From positions 62,001 through 126,000 of the forward strand of contig NZ_JABBGA010000007.1 of the NCBI RefSeq assembly GCF_012927165.1: DNA of 64,000 nucleotides. The letters are read 5' to 3'. Below the pieces are notes generated by a model. That model searched no databases. It saw only the letters and a list, made by a program, of their open reading frames with translations, and was not told the DNA's origin. This stretch comes from Zoogloea dura (GTDB lineage: Bacteria > Pseudomonadota > Gammaproteobacteria > Burkholderiales > Rhodocyclaceae). Both the position numbers and the translations under genes were made by a program. Position 1 is the first letter of the stretch, and every line of letters begins with the position of its first letter. Below are positions 42,106-50,521 of the stretch, one piece after another.

Positions 42106-43824
42106 CTACTTCTGGAGCTTGAACACGTGGATCGTGCCGCCCTGGGGGACGACGGTCTTGTGTTCGAGGACGGCGTCGAAGGCGCCCTGCATGCGTTGGG
42201 CATCCACGCCCCAGCCGGATTGAACGGCCACGTACTGCTCGCCATTCACCTCGAAGGACGAGGGCACGCCGGTGACGCCGGACGGGGTGGGGGTCTCCCA
42301 CAGGACCTTGCCGCTTTTCGCGTCGAGGGCGCGGAACATGCGGTCGTTGGTACCGCCGCCGAAGACCAGGTTGCCGGCGGTGGTCATCAGCGGGCCCCAG
42401 TTCATCTCGGGGTAGGTGTGGGTCCACACCTTCTTGCCGGTCTTCAGGTCCCAGGCCTGTACTTCACCGATGTGCTTGCGGGACTTCTCGGTCATCCGCA
42501 CGTTGGTCAGGATGTTGTCGAGGGACACGCCGATGAACAGGTTGCCGGCGTTGTACTTGACGGGTTCGCCGGTCAGCTCGGAGCACAGGTTGTTGTTGGC
42601 GGGGATGTAGAGCAGGCCGGTGCCGGGGTTGTAGGCTTCCGGCGGCCAGTCCTTGCCGCCCCACAGGGACGGACAGAAGTTGGTGGTCTTGCCGGTGCCG
42701 GGGACGCGCTTCGGGTCGTAGGTGGGGCGGCCGGTCTTCGGGTCGAGGCTGGTGAACACGTTCTGGGTCACGTAGGGCCAGGCATCCACGTAATTGACCT
42801 TGTCGCGGGTGCGCTCGAGCAACCACAGGTAGCCGTTGCGGCCGGCATGGACCAGGGATTTGACCTTCTTGCCCTTGTGCTCCACGTCGATCAGCAGCGG
42901 CGCGGAGACTTCGTCCCAGTCCCAGGCGTCGTTCCAGTGGTACTGGTGGTGGCCCTTGATCTTGCCGGTGTCCACATCGAGGGCGATCGTGGAGTTGGCG
43001 TAGAGGTTGTCGCCCGGGCGGGTGTCGGGCATCCACGGGCCGGCATTGCCGACGCCCCAGAAGGCCAGGCTGGTTTCCGAGTCGTAGGTGCCGGTGATCC
43101 ACACCGAGCCGCCGCCCGTCTTGTAGGTCTCGCCGGGCCAGGTCTCGGCGCCTGCTTCGCCAGGGCCGGCGATGGTGTAGGTGCGCCAGGCCTCCTTGCC
43201 GGTCTGGGCGTCGAAGGCGGCGACAAAGCCGCGGATGCCCAGCTCGCCGCCCGACGAGCCCACCATGATCTTGCCCCGCGCGGCGAGGGGGGCGAGGGTC
43301 ATGTAGTAGCCCTTCTTCCAGTCGGCCACGGCGACCTTCCACAGCTCTTTGCCGGTGGCGGCGTCGAGGGCCACCAGGAAGGCGTCGGTGGTGGCCAGGT
43401 AGAGCTTGTCGCCGTACAGGGCCACGCCACGGTTGGTGGGGTGCAGCTGCATCAGCTCGTCGGGGATGGTCTTCTTGTAGCGCCACAGCTCCTTGCCGGT
43501 GGAGGCTTCCAGGGCGATGACCTGGTTGTTGGGGGTGGTCACGTACATGTAGCCGTTGTTCACCATGGGCGGCGCCTGGTGCCCCTCGGTCATGCCGGTG
43601 GCGTAGGACCAGGCCGGCACCAGCTTGCCGACGTTCTGGCTGTTGATCTGCTTCAGCGGGCTGTAGCCCCAGCCTTCGTAGTTGCCCCGGTACATGAGCC
43701 AGTTGGCGGCTTCGGGTTTGGTCAGGCGGGCGTCGGTGACCGGGCTGTAGGCGGGCAGGGCGGCGCTGGCCAGCAGGGGCAGTGCAGCCAGGCTGGCGCA
43801 CAGGGCCTTGAGTCGGGTTTGCAT
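42106..43824 (-). CDS. PQQ-dependent alcohol dehydrogenase (periplasmic quinoprotein)
   Basis: A 572-aa eight-bladed propeller quinoprotein that oxidises primary alcohols in the periplasm. Signal peptide at residues 1-25 (ASLAALPLLASA). PQQ and metal-site motifs: GGELGIRG (Glu ligand), FWGVGNAGPW (Asn ligand), catalytic Asp302 in AWDWDEVSA, plus tryptophan docking repeats such as GKELWRYKK. Asp304, two after the catalytic Asp, is the extra ligand of lanthanide-dependent enzymes (XoxF/PedH). The vicinal Cys-Cys disulfide seen in MxaF, XoxF and ExaA is absent: the matching stretch reads LMQLHPTNRGVAL. No cytochrome c domain is fused. GGAGA precedes ATG 43824; ATG 43839 is less likely. Confidence 0.93.
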   Translation of the reverse strand: MQTRLKALCASLAALPLLASAALPAYSPVTDARLTKPEAANWLMYRGNYEGWGYSPLKQINSQNVGKLVPAWSYATGMTEGHQAPPMVNNGYMYVTTPNNQVIALEASTGKELWRYKKTIPDELMQLHPTNRGVALYGDKLYLATTDAFLVALDAATGKELWKVAVADWKKGYYMTLAPLAARGKIMVGSSGGELGIRGFVAAFDAQTGKEAWRTYTIAGPGEAGAETWPGETYKTGGGSVWITGTYDSETSLAFWGVGNAGPWMPDTRPGDNLYANSTIALDVDTGKIKGHHQYHWNDAWDWDEVSAPLLIDVEHKGKKVKSLVHAGRNGYLWLLERTRDKVNYVDAWPYVTQNVFTSLDPKTGRPTYDPKRVPGTGKTTNFCPSLWGGKDWPPEAYNPGTGLLYIPANNNLCSELTGEPVKYNAGNLFIGVSLDNILTNVRMTEKSRKHIGEVQAWDLKTGKKVWTHTYPEMNWGPLMTTAGNLVFGGGTNDRMFRALDAKSGKVLWETPTPSGVTGVPSSFEVNGEQYVAVQSGWGVDAQRMQGAFDAVLEHKTVVPQGGTIHVFKLQK

Positions 43825-43916
43825 GTCTGGTGTCTCCATTATTGGTGTGGGTGAGCGGGTGCTGCAGACTTCAGGCGTGACGGGTGCTGCGGGAAATCGG
43901 GCGGACTCAGGCTGAA

Positions 43917-44534
43917 TCAGGTGGACTTGGCGACCCCCGGGTTCGAAGTGAAGGGGCCGGCCACCACCAGCACGCCGTTCTCTTCCCGCAGGGGCAGGAG
44001 CGGCAGGGTGCGGGGGGCGGGGCCGGCCACCACTTCGCCGGCCCGGCCCGGGGAGAACTTGGAGAAGTGGCAGTAGCACATCAGGGTCTTGTCCTTGGCG
44101 ACCCATTCGGAGACTTCGCAGCCCTGGTGGGTGCACACCGCGGAATAGGCGAGGACACCGCCGGCGGCGTAGGGCCGGGTCTCCTCGGTCAGGTCGCCGG
44201 GCGCGACGCGGATCAGGATCACCTTGTTGAGCCGCGAGCCGCTGCGCACTTCGCCACTGGCGGGCTCCAGCGGAAAGGCGGGCAGGGGCTTGGTGTCGGG
44301 GAGGATCTCGGTGCTGCGCAGTGGAACCGGATTGCCCTCGCTGTCGCTACGGACCAATTGGTCGCCTGCTTTTGGCCGGGAATTGGACGGGCCTTCGGCC
44401 AAGGCGGCTTTTCCTATTCCGAGCCCCGCACAGAGAAGGAGCGCAGAGCTGGCTCGGAGTGCATCTCTCCTCTCGGGCGAGGAGGGGCTTTCGACGGGGT
44501 GGCTGTGATCAGGGTGGTGTGGAGTCTTATTCAT
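43917..44534 (-). CDS. Rieske [2Fe-2S] protein with Tat-like leader
   Basis: A 205-aa Rieske iron-sulfur protein. N-terminal ERRDALRASSALLLCAG is a twin-arginine type leader/anchor (residues about 21-45). The cluster motifs are SAVCTHQGCEV (CxH and disulfide Cys) and MCYCHFSKF (CxxH), about 16 residues apart. Standard bc1 Rieske proteins sit in petABC; here there are no cytochrome b or c1 genes. It is the first gene of the alcohol operon, directly behind the sigma-54 promoter, so it may carry electrons from the quinoprotein or its acceptor. AGGA precedes ATG 44534. Confidence 0.9.
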   Translation of the reverse strand: MNKTPHHPDHSHPVESPSSPERRDALRASSALLLCAGLGIGKAALAEGPSNSRPKAGDQLVRSDSEGNPVPLRSTEILPDTKPLPAFPLEPASGEVRSGSRLNKVILIRVAPGDLTEETRPYAAGGVLAYSAVCTHQGCEVSEWVAKDKTLMCYCHFSKFSPGRAGEVVAGPAPRTLPLLPLREENGVLVVAGPFTSNPGVAKST

Positions 44535-44572
44535 TTCCTGTCCTGCTTTCTGGTTTGTGGCCAGGCTGATTA

Positions 44573-44588
44573 GGCAAGGCCTGTGCCA
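44573..44588 (-). promoter_or_regulatory. Sigma-54 promoter of the alcohol operon
   Basis: On the minus strand TGGCAC (44588-44583), five bases AGGCC, then TTGCC (44577-44573): the classical -24 GG/-12 GC layout with exact N5 spacing. It lies about 40 bp upstream of the Rieske ATG, pointing into the operon, and the adjacent gene encodes a sigma-54 activator. Confidence 0.88.
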
Positions 44589-44589
44589 T

Positions 44590-44900
44590 TGGCAGGGCGG
44601 AAAGGAAATTATGGATTTGAGTTTTTATTTATGTGTTTTTATTCATTGGCTTGGGTTTGTTTTTTATTTATTTGAATTCTGCCTTGATGGAATATGGGTT
44701 TTTATCATGGCGCCGTTTTCGGGGGGTGTGCACTACAGGTGTAGCGCTGCATGGATCAGTTGTCGTGTAACGCCTGTGCAATTTGATTTCTATTTTCATG
44801 ATGTTGCATCGCAGTATTTTCCATAATTGAAGGCAGGTGGTTTTTTATTCGCCGATCTATTTACCGTGCGCTATGATTCACCCACAAAGAAGCGTGCTCC
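44590..44900. promoter_or_regulatory. AT-rich divergent regulatory region
   Basis: About 300 bp strikingly richer in A/T than the rest of the window, between the sigma-54 promoter and the activator gene. It contains poly-T and TTTATTT runs suited to bending (IHF-type) and a small dyad CTACA/TGTAG at 44733-44744, a candidate activator site. No convincing gene; an 89-codon frame is rejected. Confidence 0.6.
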
Positions 44901-44963
44901 CGGGTGACCAAAGCGCCTGCAGGAAGGCCGCAGCATGAGTGTGGAGACGAAGAGGAGCTGGAT

Positions 44964-46919
44964 ATGCGGGACAGACGTGGAGACGTCCTGGCCGGGGGCG
45001 TGGTGCCCGGTGGGGCCTTGAGCCTGCTCGGGAACGAGGAGCGCCTGCGGGAGTCGTGGCGGAGATCGGAGGAGACCTATCGCATCGATCCCTCCACCCG
45101 GGCCGGTGCGCGGGTGCTGACGGCATCCGAGTTCCGCGAGCTGCGTGACCGCCTGTCGTCCTTCCTGCGCATCGCCCAGCTCGGTGTGTCGCGCCTGCAT
45201 GAGCAGGTGCGCGACTCGGGTTATTGCGTGCTGCTGACCAACGGCCACGGGGCGACCATCGACTTCCGGGGCAGCCCGAGCCTGGACGAGGACTTCCGCC
45301 GCCGTGGCTTCCTGGTCGGGGCGTGCTGGTCGGAGGTCGAGGAAGGTACCTGCGGGGTCGGTACGGCCATCGTGGACCGGGCGCCCATCCTGGTGCACCG
45401 GGCCGAGCATTTCCGCAGCCACAATAGTGGCATCACCTGCAGCGCCGCACCGGTTTTCGGGCCTGGCGACGAGCTGGTCGGGGTGCTCAATGCATCGGCC
45501 TTCGCCGCGCCGGAGAACCGCAACAGCCAGGCGGTGGTGTACCGGCTGGTTCAGCAGAATGCGCTGGCCATCGAGAACGCCCTGTTCGTCGAGGGCTACA
45601 AGTCGGCGTGGACCCTCTCGATCAGCGCACCCGGCGACAGCTGGAGCCTGGGCGAGGTGCACTACCTGGCCTTCGATGACGGGGGCCGCATCGTGGCCGC
45701 CAGCCGCCGCCTGCGGGTCGGCCTGTTTGCCGGCGCCAGCCTGCCGTCCCGGCGCCTCGAGGATTTCTTCGACCTGTCGGCCAGTGAGCTGGTGCGGCGT
45801 GCCCATGAGCGGCCGGGGGCGCCGATTGCCCTGCGCTGCCTGGCCAACGGACTGCTCTTCGAAGCCCAGCTGCGGGCGCCGGTGCGGGAGGCCGCGCCGT
45901 GCTCGACCCTGTCGGTGAAGCGTGGTTTCGATGCGCTGGCCGCCCGAGATCCCCGGGTGCTGGAGAGCATCGAGCGGGTCAAGCGGGTGGTGGATCGCAA
46001 GCTCACCATCCTGCTGCTGGGGGAGACCGGGTCCGGCAAGGAGGCGTTCGCCAAGGCCATCCACGGCCACAGCCAGCGCCGTGACAAGCCCTTCGTGGCG
46101 CTCAACTGCGCGGCCATTCCGGAGACCCTGATCGAGAGCGAGCTGTTCGGTTACAAGGAGGGCGCGTTCACCGGGGCCAAGGCCAGGGGGGCCAAGGGCA
46201 AGGTGCAGCAGTCGAACGGCGGCACCCTGTTCCTCGACGAGATTGGCGACATGCCCCTGGCCCTGCAGACCCGCCTGTTGCGGGTGCTGGCGGAGGGCGA
46301 GGTGGTGGCCCTGGGGGCGTCCGAGCCCGAGAAGGTCGATCTCAACGTGATCTGTGCCACCCACCGCGATCTGGCCTCGATGGTGCGCAGCGGGCAGTTC
46401 CGCGAGGATCTGTTCTACCGCCTCAATGCGGCGGTGTTCCGCCTGCCGCCCCTGCGGGAGCGCAGTGACCGCTGCGAGGTGATCCGCCAGGTGCTGGAGG
46501 AGGAGATGGTCACCGCCGGGCGGCGCCTGGTGCTGCCCGACGCGGTGCTGGAGCGTCTGGCCGGCTATCCCTGGCCGGGCAATATCCGTGAGCTGCGCAA
46601 CGCGCTGCGCTTCGCCGTGGCGGTGTGCGACGACGAAACGCTGGCGCTGGAACACTTTCCCGAGTCGGTCACCGATCCGCTGGCCATGCCGGTGGCGCTT
46701 TCACCCACGGTGTTCGCGCTGCCCCCGCCTGTGCTGCCGGCCGGGGACGAGCGGGAGCACATGCTGCACGTGCTGCGCCAGTGCCACTGGAACATCTCGG
46801 CGGCGGCGGCCCATATCGGTGTCTCCCGCTCGACCCTCTACCGGCGCATGCAGCGCCAGGGCATCGTGGCGCCGAATGCGGCCGATGTACTGAGCGCACA
46901 GGGGCAAGTGCACCACTGA
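44964..46919 (+). CDS. Sigma-54-dependent activator, AcoR-like
   Basis: A 651-aa transcription activator. A GAF-type sensor region lies at residues about 60-210 (SRLHEQVRDSGYCVLLTNGHG, GTAIVDRAPILVHRAEHF), the AAA+ domain at about 330-560 with Walker A GETGSGKEAF, GAFTGA loop (EGAFTGAKA), Walker B GGTLFLDEIGDM and arginine finger region, and a Fis-type HTH at about 605-640 (WNISAAAAHIGVSRSTLYRRM). ATG 44964 follows AGAGGAG; a GTG at 44904 is possible. It is divergent from the sigma-54 operon and most likely its activator. The AcoR family usually responds to alcohols or acetoin. Confidence 0.93.
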   Translation: MRDRRGDVLAGGVVPGGALSLLGNEERLRESWRRSEETYRIDPSTRAGARVLTASEFRELRDRLSSFLRIAQLGVSRLHEQVRDSGYCVLLTNGHGATIDFRGSPSLDEDFRRRGFLVGACWSEVEEGTCGVGTAIVDRAPILVHRAEHFRSHNSGITCSAAPVFGPGDELVGVLNASAFAAPENRNSQAVVYRLVQQNALAIENALFVEGYKSAWTLSISAPGDSWSLGEVHYLAFDDGGRIVAASRRLRVGLFAGASLPSRRLEDFFDLSASELVRRAHERPGAPIALRCLANGLLFEAQLRAPVREAAPCSTLSVKRGFDALAARDPRVLESIERVKRVVDRKLTILLLGETGSGKEAFAKAIHGHSQRRDKPFVALNCAAIPETLIESELFGYKEGAFTGAKARGAKGKVQQSNGGTLFLDEIGDMPLALQTRLLRVLAEGEVVALGASEPEKVDLNVICATHRDLASMVRSGQFREDLFYRLNAAVFRLPPLRERSDRCEVIRQVLEEEMVTAGRRLVLPDAVLERLAGYPWPGNIRELRNALRFAVAVCDDETLALEHFPESVTDPLAMPVALSPTVFALPPPVLPAGDEREHMLHVLRQCHWNISAAAAHIGVSRSTLYRRMQRQGIVAPNAADVLSAQGQVHH

Positions 46920-46946
46920 TGCCGGGGTGTCGCGGCGGGAGTCTCT

Positions 46947-47954
46947 TCAGGCGGCAAATGCCGGGGCCGGCGCGAGGCCGGCCGGGCTGCGGGCGCTGTC
47001 CTGGGAGGCTTCCCGGGTGCGCTGCAGGGCGGGCGAGTTGCGCGCCACCGTGGTGATCTGCTCGCGGAACCAGCGGCATTCCTCTTCGTAATGGCTGCGG
47101 TCGTGCCACAGCAGGTAGAAGCTCATCTTCGGGAAGTCGATGGGGGCCTCGGCCACCGACAGGGGCATCATCCGCGCACAGTGCTCGGCAAAGATGCGCG
47201 GGCTGGAGAAGAGCATGTCGGTTTCCAGCAGCAGGTAGGGCACCAGGCCGAAGTAGGGCACATAGGCCACCACGTTGCGCTTCATGCGTTCCCGCGCCAG
47301 GTGCAGGTCGATCACGCCGCGCTGGCCGACTGCATAGGGGGTGGGGACGAGGTGCTCGGCGGACAGGTATTCGTCAGTGGTCAGGGTGCGGCCGGCCAGG
47401 GGGTGGCTGTTGCGCATCAGGCACACCACCTCGTCGTCGAACAGCGGGGCCATGCGCAGGTTTTCCGGCGGCTGCGGCCAGTTGCCGATGACCACGTCGA
47501 GCTCGCCGTTCTCGAGGGCGCGGGCGTAGTCGTAGTCGGGCCCGAGGGAGTGGAAGGCGACCTGGGAGTGAGGCGCCAGCCTGCGCAGGCGGGCCACGAT
47601 CTCGCCCAGCAGCACGGCATTGAGGTAGTCGGGGGTGGCGATGTTGAAGACCCGGCGGGAGCTGGCCGCATCAAACTTCACCTGGCGTACGGCAATGGCT
47701 TCGATCTGTTGCAGGGCGATCTTGACCGGCTCGAGCAGGCCGGCCCCCCTTTCGGTGGGGGTCATGCCGTTGCGGCTGCGTACCAGCAGCTGGTCACCGG
47801 TGATGTCGCGCAGGCGGCGCAGGGCGGTGCTGACGGCCGGCTGCGACTGGTTGAGGCGGCGCGCCGCCTTGCTCACGCTGCATTCGGTGAGCAGGGCGTG
47901 GAGTACGCGCAGCAGGTGGACATCCATGGAATCCCAGGTGCAATTCGCGGCCAT
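46947..47954 (-). CDS. LysR-family transcriptional regulator
   Basis: A 335-aa LysR regulator: HTH in residues 10-70 (HLLRVLHALLTECSVSKAARRL, SQPAVSTALRRLRDITGDQLL), then the substrate domain of the NahR/NodD-like subgroup. AAGGAG precedes ATG 47954. It ends convergent with the sigma-54 activator gene (27 bp). A 7-bp inverted repeat, GAACGAT/ATCGTTC with a 20-bp spacer, lies just upstream and may be its own operator. Target unknown. Confidence 0.92.
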   Translation of the reverse strand: MAANCTWDSMDVHLLRVLHALLTECSVSKAARRLNQSQPAVSTALRRLRDITGDQLLVRSRNGMTPTERGAGLLEPVKIALQQIEAIAVRQVKFDAASSRRVFNIATPDYLNAVLLGEIVARLRRLAPHSQVAFHSLGPDYDYARALENGELDVVIGNWPQPPENLRMAPLFDDEVVCLMRNSHPLAGRTLTTDEYLSAEHLVPTPYAVGQRGVIDLHLARERMKRNVVAYVPYFGLVPYLLLETDMLFSSPRIFAEHCARMMPLSVAEAPIDFPKMSFYLLWHDRSHYEEECRWFREQITTVARNSPALQRTREASQDSARSPAGLAPAPAFAA

Positions 47955-47967
47955 GTTGGTGCTCCTT

Positions 47968-48001
47968 GAACGATATCCCTGTTGCGCTGCAAAAATCGTT
48001 C
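47968..48001. promoter_or_regulatory. Inverted repeat upstream of LysR gene
   Basis: GAACGAT (47968-47974) and ATCGTTC (47995-48001) are perfectly inverted with 20 bp between, 14 bp from the LysR start. A candidate regulator site; position fits autoregulation. Confidence 0.4.
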
Positions 48002-48081
48002 CAAGTACCCGGAATGGCCGGAAAAGCGGGTTTGCCCTGCCAAACCGGCAGATGGGAGAGCCGATCTGGTGCGCGCCTGGC

Positions 48082-48116
48082 ACGCGGGCACCGGCGGAGT
48101 GCGCCGGCGCCCGCGT
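48082..48116 (-). terminator. Terminator-like hairpin after the copper receptor gene
   Basis: A 14-bp stem with one A-C mismatch (ACGCGGGCACCGGC / GCCGGCGCCCGCGT) and a 7-nt loop starts at the receptor stop codon. No T-run, so efficiency is uncertain. Confidence 0.55.
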
Positions 48117-50347
48117 CAGAAGCGGACGGTGAGCCCCGCGTAGAGCGAACGCCCCATGCCGGGTACGGCGATGCCGTAGGGCGCGCCGGTGCCGTTGAGC
48201 GACATGGTGCTGCCCTGCCCGATGTAGGCGCCGCCCAGGGGCAGGGCGTAGTGCTTGTTGAAGAGGTTCTCGATGCCCACGTCGATCCGGAAGCGCTGTT
48301 GGTCATAGCTGCTGCGCAGGTTGAGGAGGCCGTAGCCGGCGGTGCGGATCTCGTTGCGCACGTCGGATACGGCGTGCTTGGCCGCCACGAAGAAGCCCTC
48401 GATGCCATGAGTCCAGGCGCCGGCCTGCTGCTCCAGCATGAGGCGGGCGTTGAGCGGCATGATGTTGTAGAGCCCGTCGTCGCTGCGGGTGTCCTTGCCC
48501 TTCACGTAGCCGACGACGGCCTTGCCGAGCAGGCGGCCGAGGCCTTCGGAGGCATGCAGCAGGGCGTGGCCGGATACGTCGACGCCGTAGAGCCGCGCGT
48601 CGGTATTGGCCACCTTCAGGGCGTTGAAGCGGCCGGGCGTGCAGCTGCCGAGGCAGCGGGCATTGATGTAGTCGTCCACCAAGGAATAGTAGGGGGCGAT
48701 CCGCATTGCCCAGGCCTGCTCGGCCGCATCGTGGAAATCTGCGGCGAGGCTGAGTGTGTGGGCCACCTCGGGCTTGAGGCCGACGTCGCCCACGTAGCCG
48801 TTGCCGTCGTTCACCCAGTTGTTCATGGCCACGGCCATGCCGTTGGTGGACCAGGTGTAGCGCTCGTACAGGCTGGGGGAGCGGGTCTTGCGGGAATAGC
48901 CGGCCTCGAAGGTTTGCCCGGCGTCGGGCGTGAAGCGCGCCAGAAGGGTGGCGTCCAGGTTGTGGTCGGTCACGCGGCGCCCGGCGGCGTTGAAGCGGGC
49001 GGCATCGTTGCCGTACATCATCGCCATGCTGTTGTAGCCCTGTACGCTGCCGGCATCCGTACGGACGGTGCCGCCGCGCAGGCCGGCCAGGGTGAGCCAG
49101 CGGGGCGACCAGGCGGCTTCCCATTCGGCGAACAGTTCGTTGCGGTCGCGCCGCCCGTTGCGGATGTTCCAGAAGGTGTCGGGCGACATCATCATCGAGT
49201 TGGCCACTGGCGCCCACTGGTCGTCGAGACGGTAGCGCTGCAGGTCGGCGCCAAGGCGCAGGGTGTCCCGCTCGTTGGGCATCAGCTCCACCTTCAGGCG
49301 GGCGCCGGTGTTGCGGCCGTGGGTGTCCATGGGCATGCCCGCCACGTTGCGGGCGGCGCCATACCAGTAGAGCTTGTCATCGCCGAAGTCCATCTTGTGG
49401 CGGGTGCTCTCGTGGTAGAGCCGGCCTTCTATGCCGCCCCAGCCGAAGCGCCCCTGGTAGCCCAGGTTCACCCGGCTGCTGCGGTTGTCGGTCATGTCCA
49501 TGTGCTGGTTGGGGAAACCCTGGTAGGGGATGTGCTGGGTGGCGATCTCCAGGCCGAGCTGGTGTTGCTCATGGCGGAAGGCGAGGTCCAGGGCGTGGTT
49601 GTCGGTGCGATAGGCGGTGGAGGCGACCTCGTCGCCGGCGATCCAGTGGGGGCCGGACACGCTGTTGGTGGCCGTGGTGCCGGCCTTGAAGGCCTTCGCC
49701 GAGCGGTAGTTGCGGGCCTGGGCGGTGGAGCCGGTATAGCGGGCAGCGAGGCTTTCGCCGGCCCAGTCGGCGCTGATGCGGGCGCCGTGGGCGTCGCCGT
49801 TGGAGCGGTAGAACACGCCGGCCTCGCCGCTGCTGAGGGGGCCTTCGCCCGGAGCGGCGAAACGTGGCGACCGCGAGCGGGCCACGACGGTGCCGCCGAT
49901 GCTGTCGCCGCCCAGGCTGACCGGTGTGGCGCCGCTGTATACCTGGATGTTTTCCAGGCGGCTGGGGTCGAGGTAGGACAGGGGCGGGTTCATGTGATTG
50001 CCGCAGGCCGAGATGAGGTCCATGCCGTCGACCTGGATGCGGTTGCGGTCGTCGGCGAAGCCGCGGATCACCGGCAGGCTTGAGACACCGCCGGCGCTGG
50101 AGAGGGCCACGCCGGGGAGTTCGCCCAGCAGGGCCGCCGTGTCGGCGGTGGTGGCGCGCAGGCCGGCCAGGCGGCTACGGTCGGGGCTTGAAGCGGTGGG
50201 GAGGGGCTTGATCCGCGGGGCTGTGACGGCCACGTCCGGCAATTCGGGGGCTTGCTCTTCAGCCCGGGCCGCGGGCGCGGCAAGGAGGGGGAAGGCGGCT
50301 GCGAGCATCACGGCGAGCGTGGCCGGCCTGGGACGGATTGAATGCAT
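48116..50347 (-). CDS. TonB-dependent copper receptor, OprC/NosA-like
   Basis: A 743-aa outer-membrane receptor. Signal peptide (residues 1-30, LLAAPAARA). Plug: LGELPGVALSSAGGVSSLPV, IRGFADDRNRIQVDGMDL, then SACGNHMNPPLSYLDP, whose CxxxM matches the copper-binding motif of OprC; IQVYSGATPVSLGGDSIGGTV closes the plug. A second candidate ligand patch is GFPNQHMDMTDN in the barrel. C-terminus SLYAGLTVRF ends in Phe, as barrels do. NosA of denitrifiers supplies copper for nitrous oxide reductase; no nos genes are in the window. Start at 50347 fits the signal peptide. Upstream LysR and downstream lip genes are unrelated. Confidence 0.9.
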   Translation of the reverse strand: MHSIRPRPATLAVMLAAAFPLLAAPAARAEEQAPELPDVAVTAPRIKPLPTASSPDRSRLAGLRATTADTAALLGELPGVALSSAGGVSSLPVIRGFADDRNRIQVDGMDLISACGNHMNPPLSYLDPSRLENIQVYSGATPVSLGGDSIGGTVVARSRSPRFAAPGEGPLSSGEAGVFYRSNGDAHGARISADWAGESLAARYTGSTAQARNYRSAKAFKAGTTATNSVSGPHWIAGDEVASTAYRTDNHALDLAFRHEQHQLGLEIATQHIPYQGFPNQHMDMTDNRSSRVNLGYQGRFGWGGIEGRLYHESTRHKMDFGDDKLYWYGAARNVAGMPMDTHGRNTGARLKVELMPNERDTLRLGADLQRYRLDDQWAPVANSMMMSPDTFWNIRNGRRDRNELFAEWEAAWSPRWLTLAGLRGGTVRTDAGSVQGYNSMAMMYGNDAARFNAAGRRVTDHNLDATLLARFTPDAGQTFEAGYSRKTRSPSLYERYTWSTNGMAVAMNNWVNDGNGYVGDVGLKPEVAHTLSLAADFHDAAEQAWAMRIAPYYSLVDDYINARCLGSCTPGRFNALKVANTDARLYGVDVSGHALLHASEGLGRLLGKAVVGYVKGKDTRSDDGLYNIMPLNARLMLEQQAGAWTHGIEGFFVAAKHAVSDVRNEIRTAGYGLLNLRSSYDQQRFRIDVGIENLFNKHYALPLGGAYIGQGSTMSLNGTGAPYGIAVPGMGRSLYAGLTVRF

Positions 50348-50462
50348 CGGGACTTCCTGCGCGGGGTGGCAAAGCGCGGATTGTCCGTGGGTCGGGCAAT
50401 GGCCCGCGCGTGGCAAAACGTCGCGGGGTGGGGCTTAGGGGGAGGCCGGCCCGTGAACGTGC

Positions 50463-50500
50463 GAAGGCCGGATGCCGCGGGCTGCGGACATCCGGCCTTC
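50463..50500 (-). terminator. Terminator-like hairpin after lipA
   Basis: Perfect 12-bp stem GAAGGCCGGATG / CATCCGGCCTTC, with an inner CCGC/GCGG pairing in the loop, 21 nt past the lipA stop on the minus strand. No T-run. Confidence 0.6.
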
Positions 50501-50521
50501 GGTGATGCAGGGGCGGCCGGC

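Noticed and set aside
44557-44826. An 89-codon plus-strand frame with hydrophobic content, possible small membrane protein
   Set aside because: It covers the sigma-54 promoter, no good ribosome site precedes it, and the hydrophobicity follows from the T-rich DNA.
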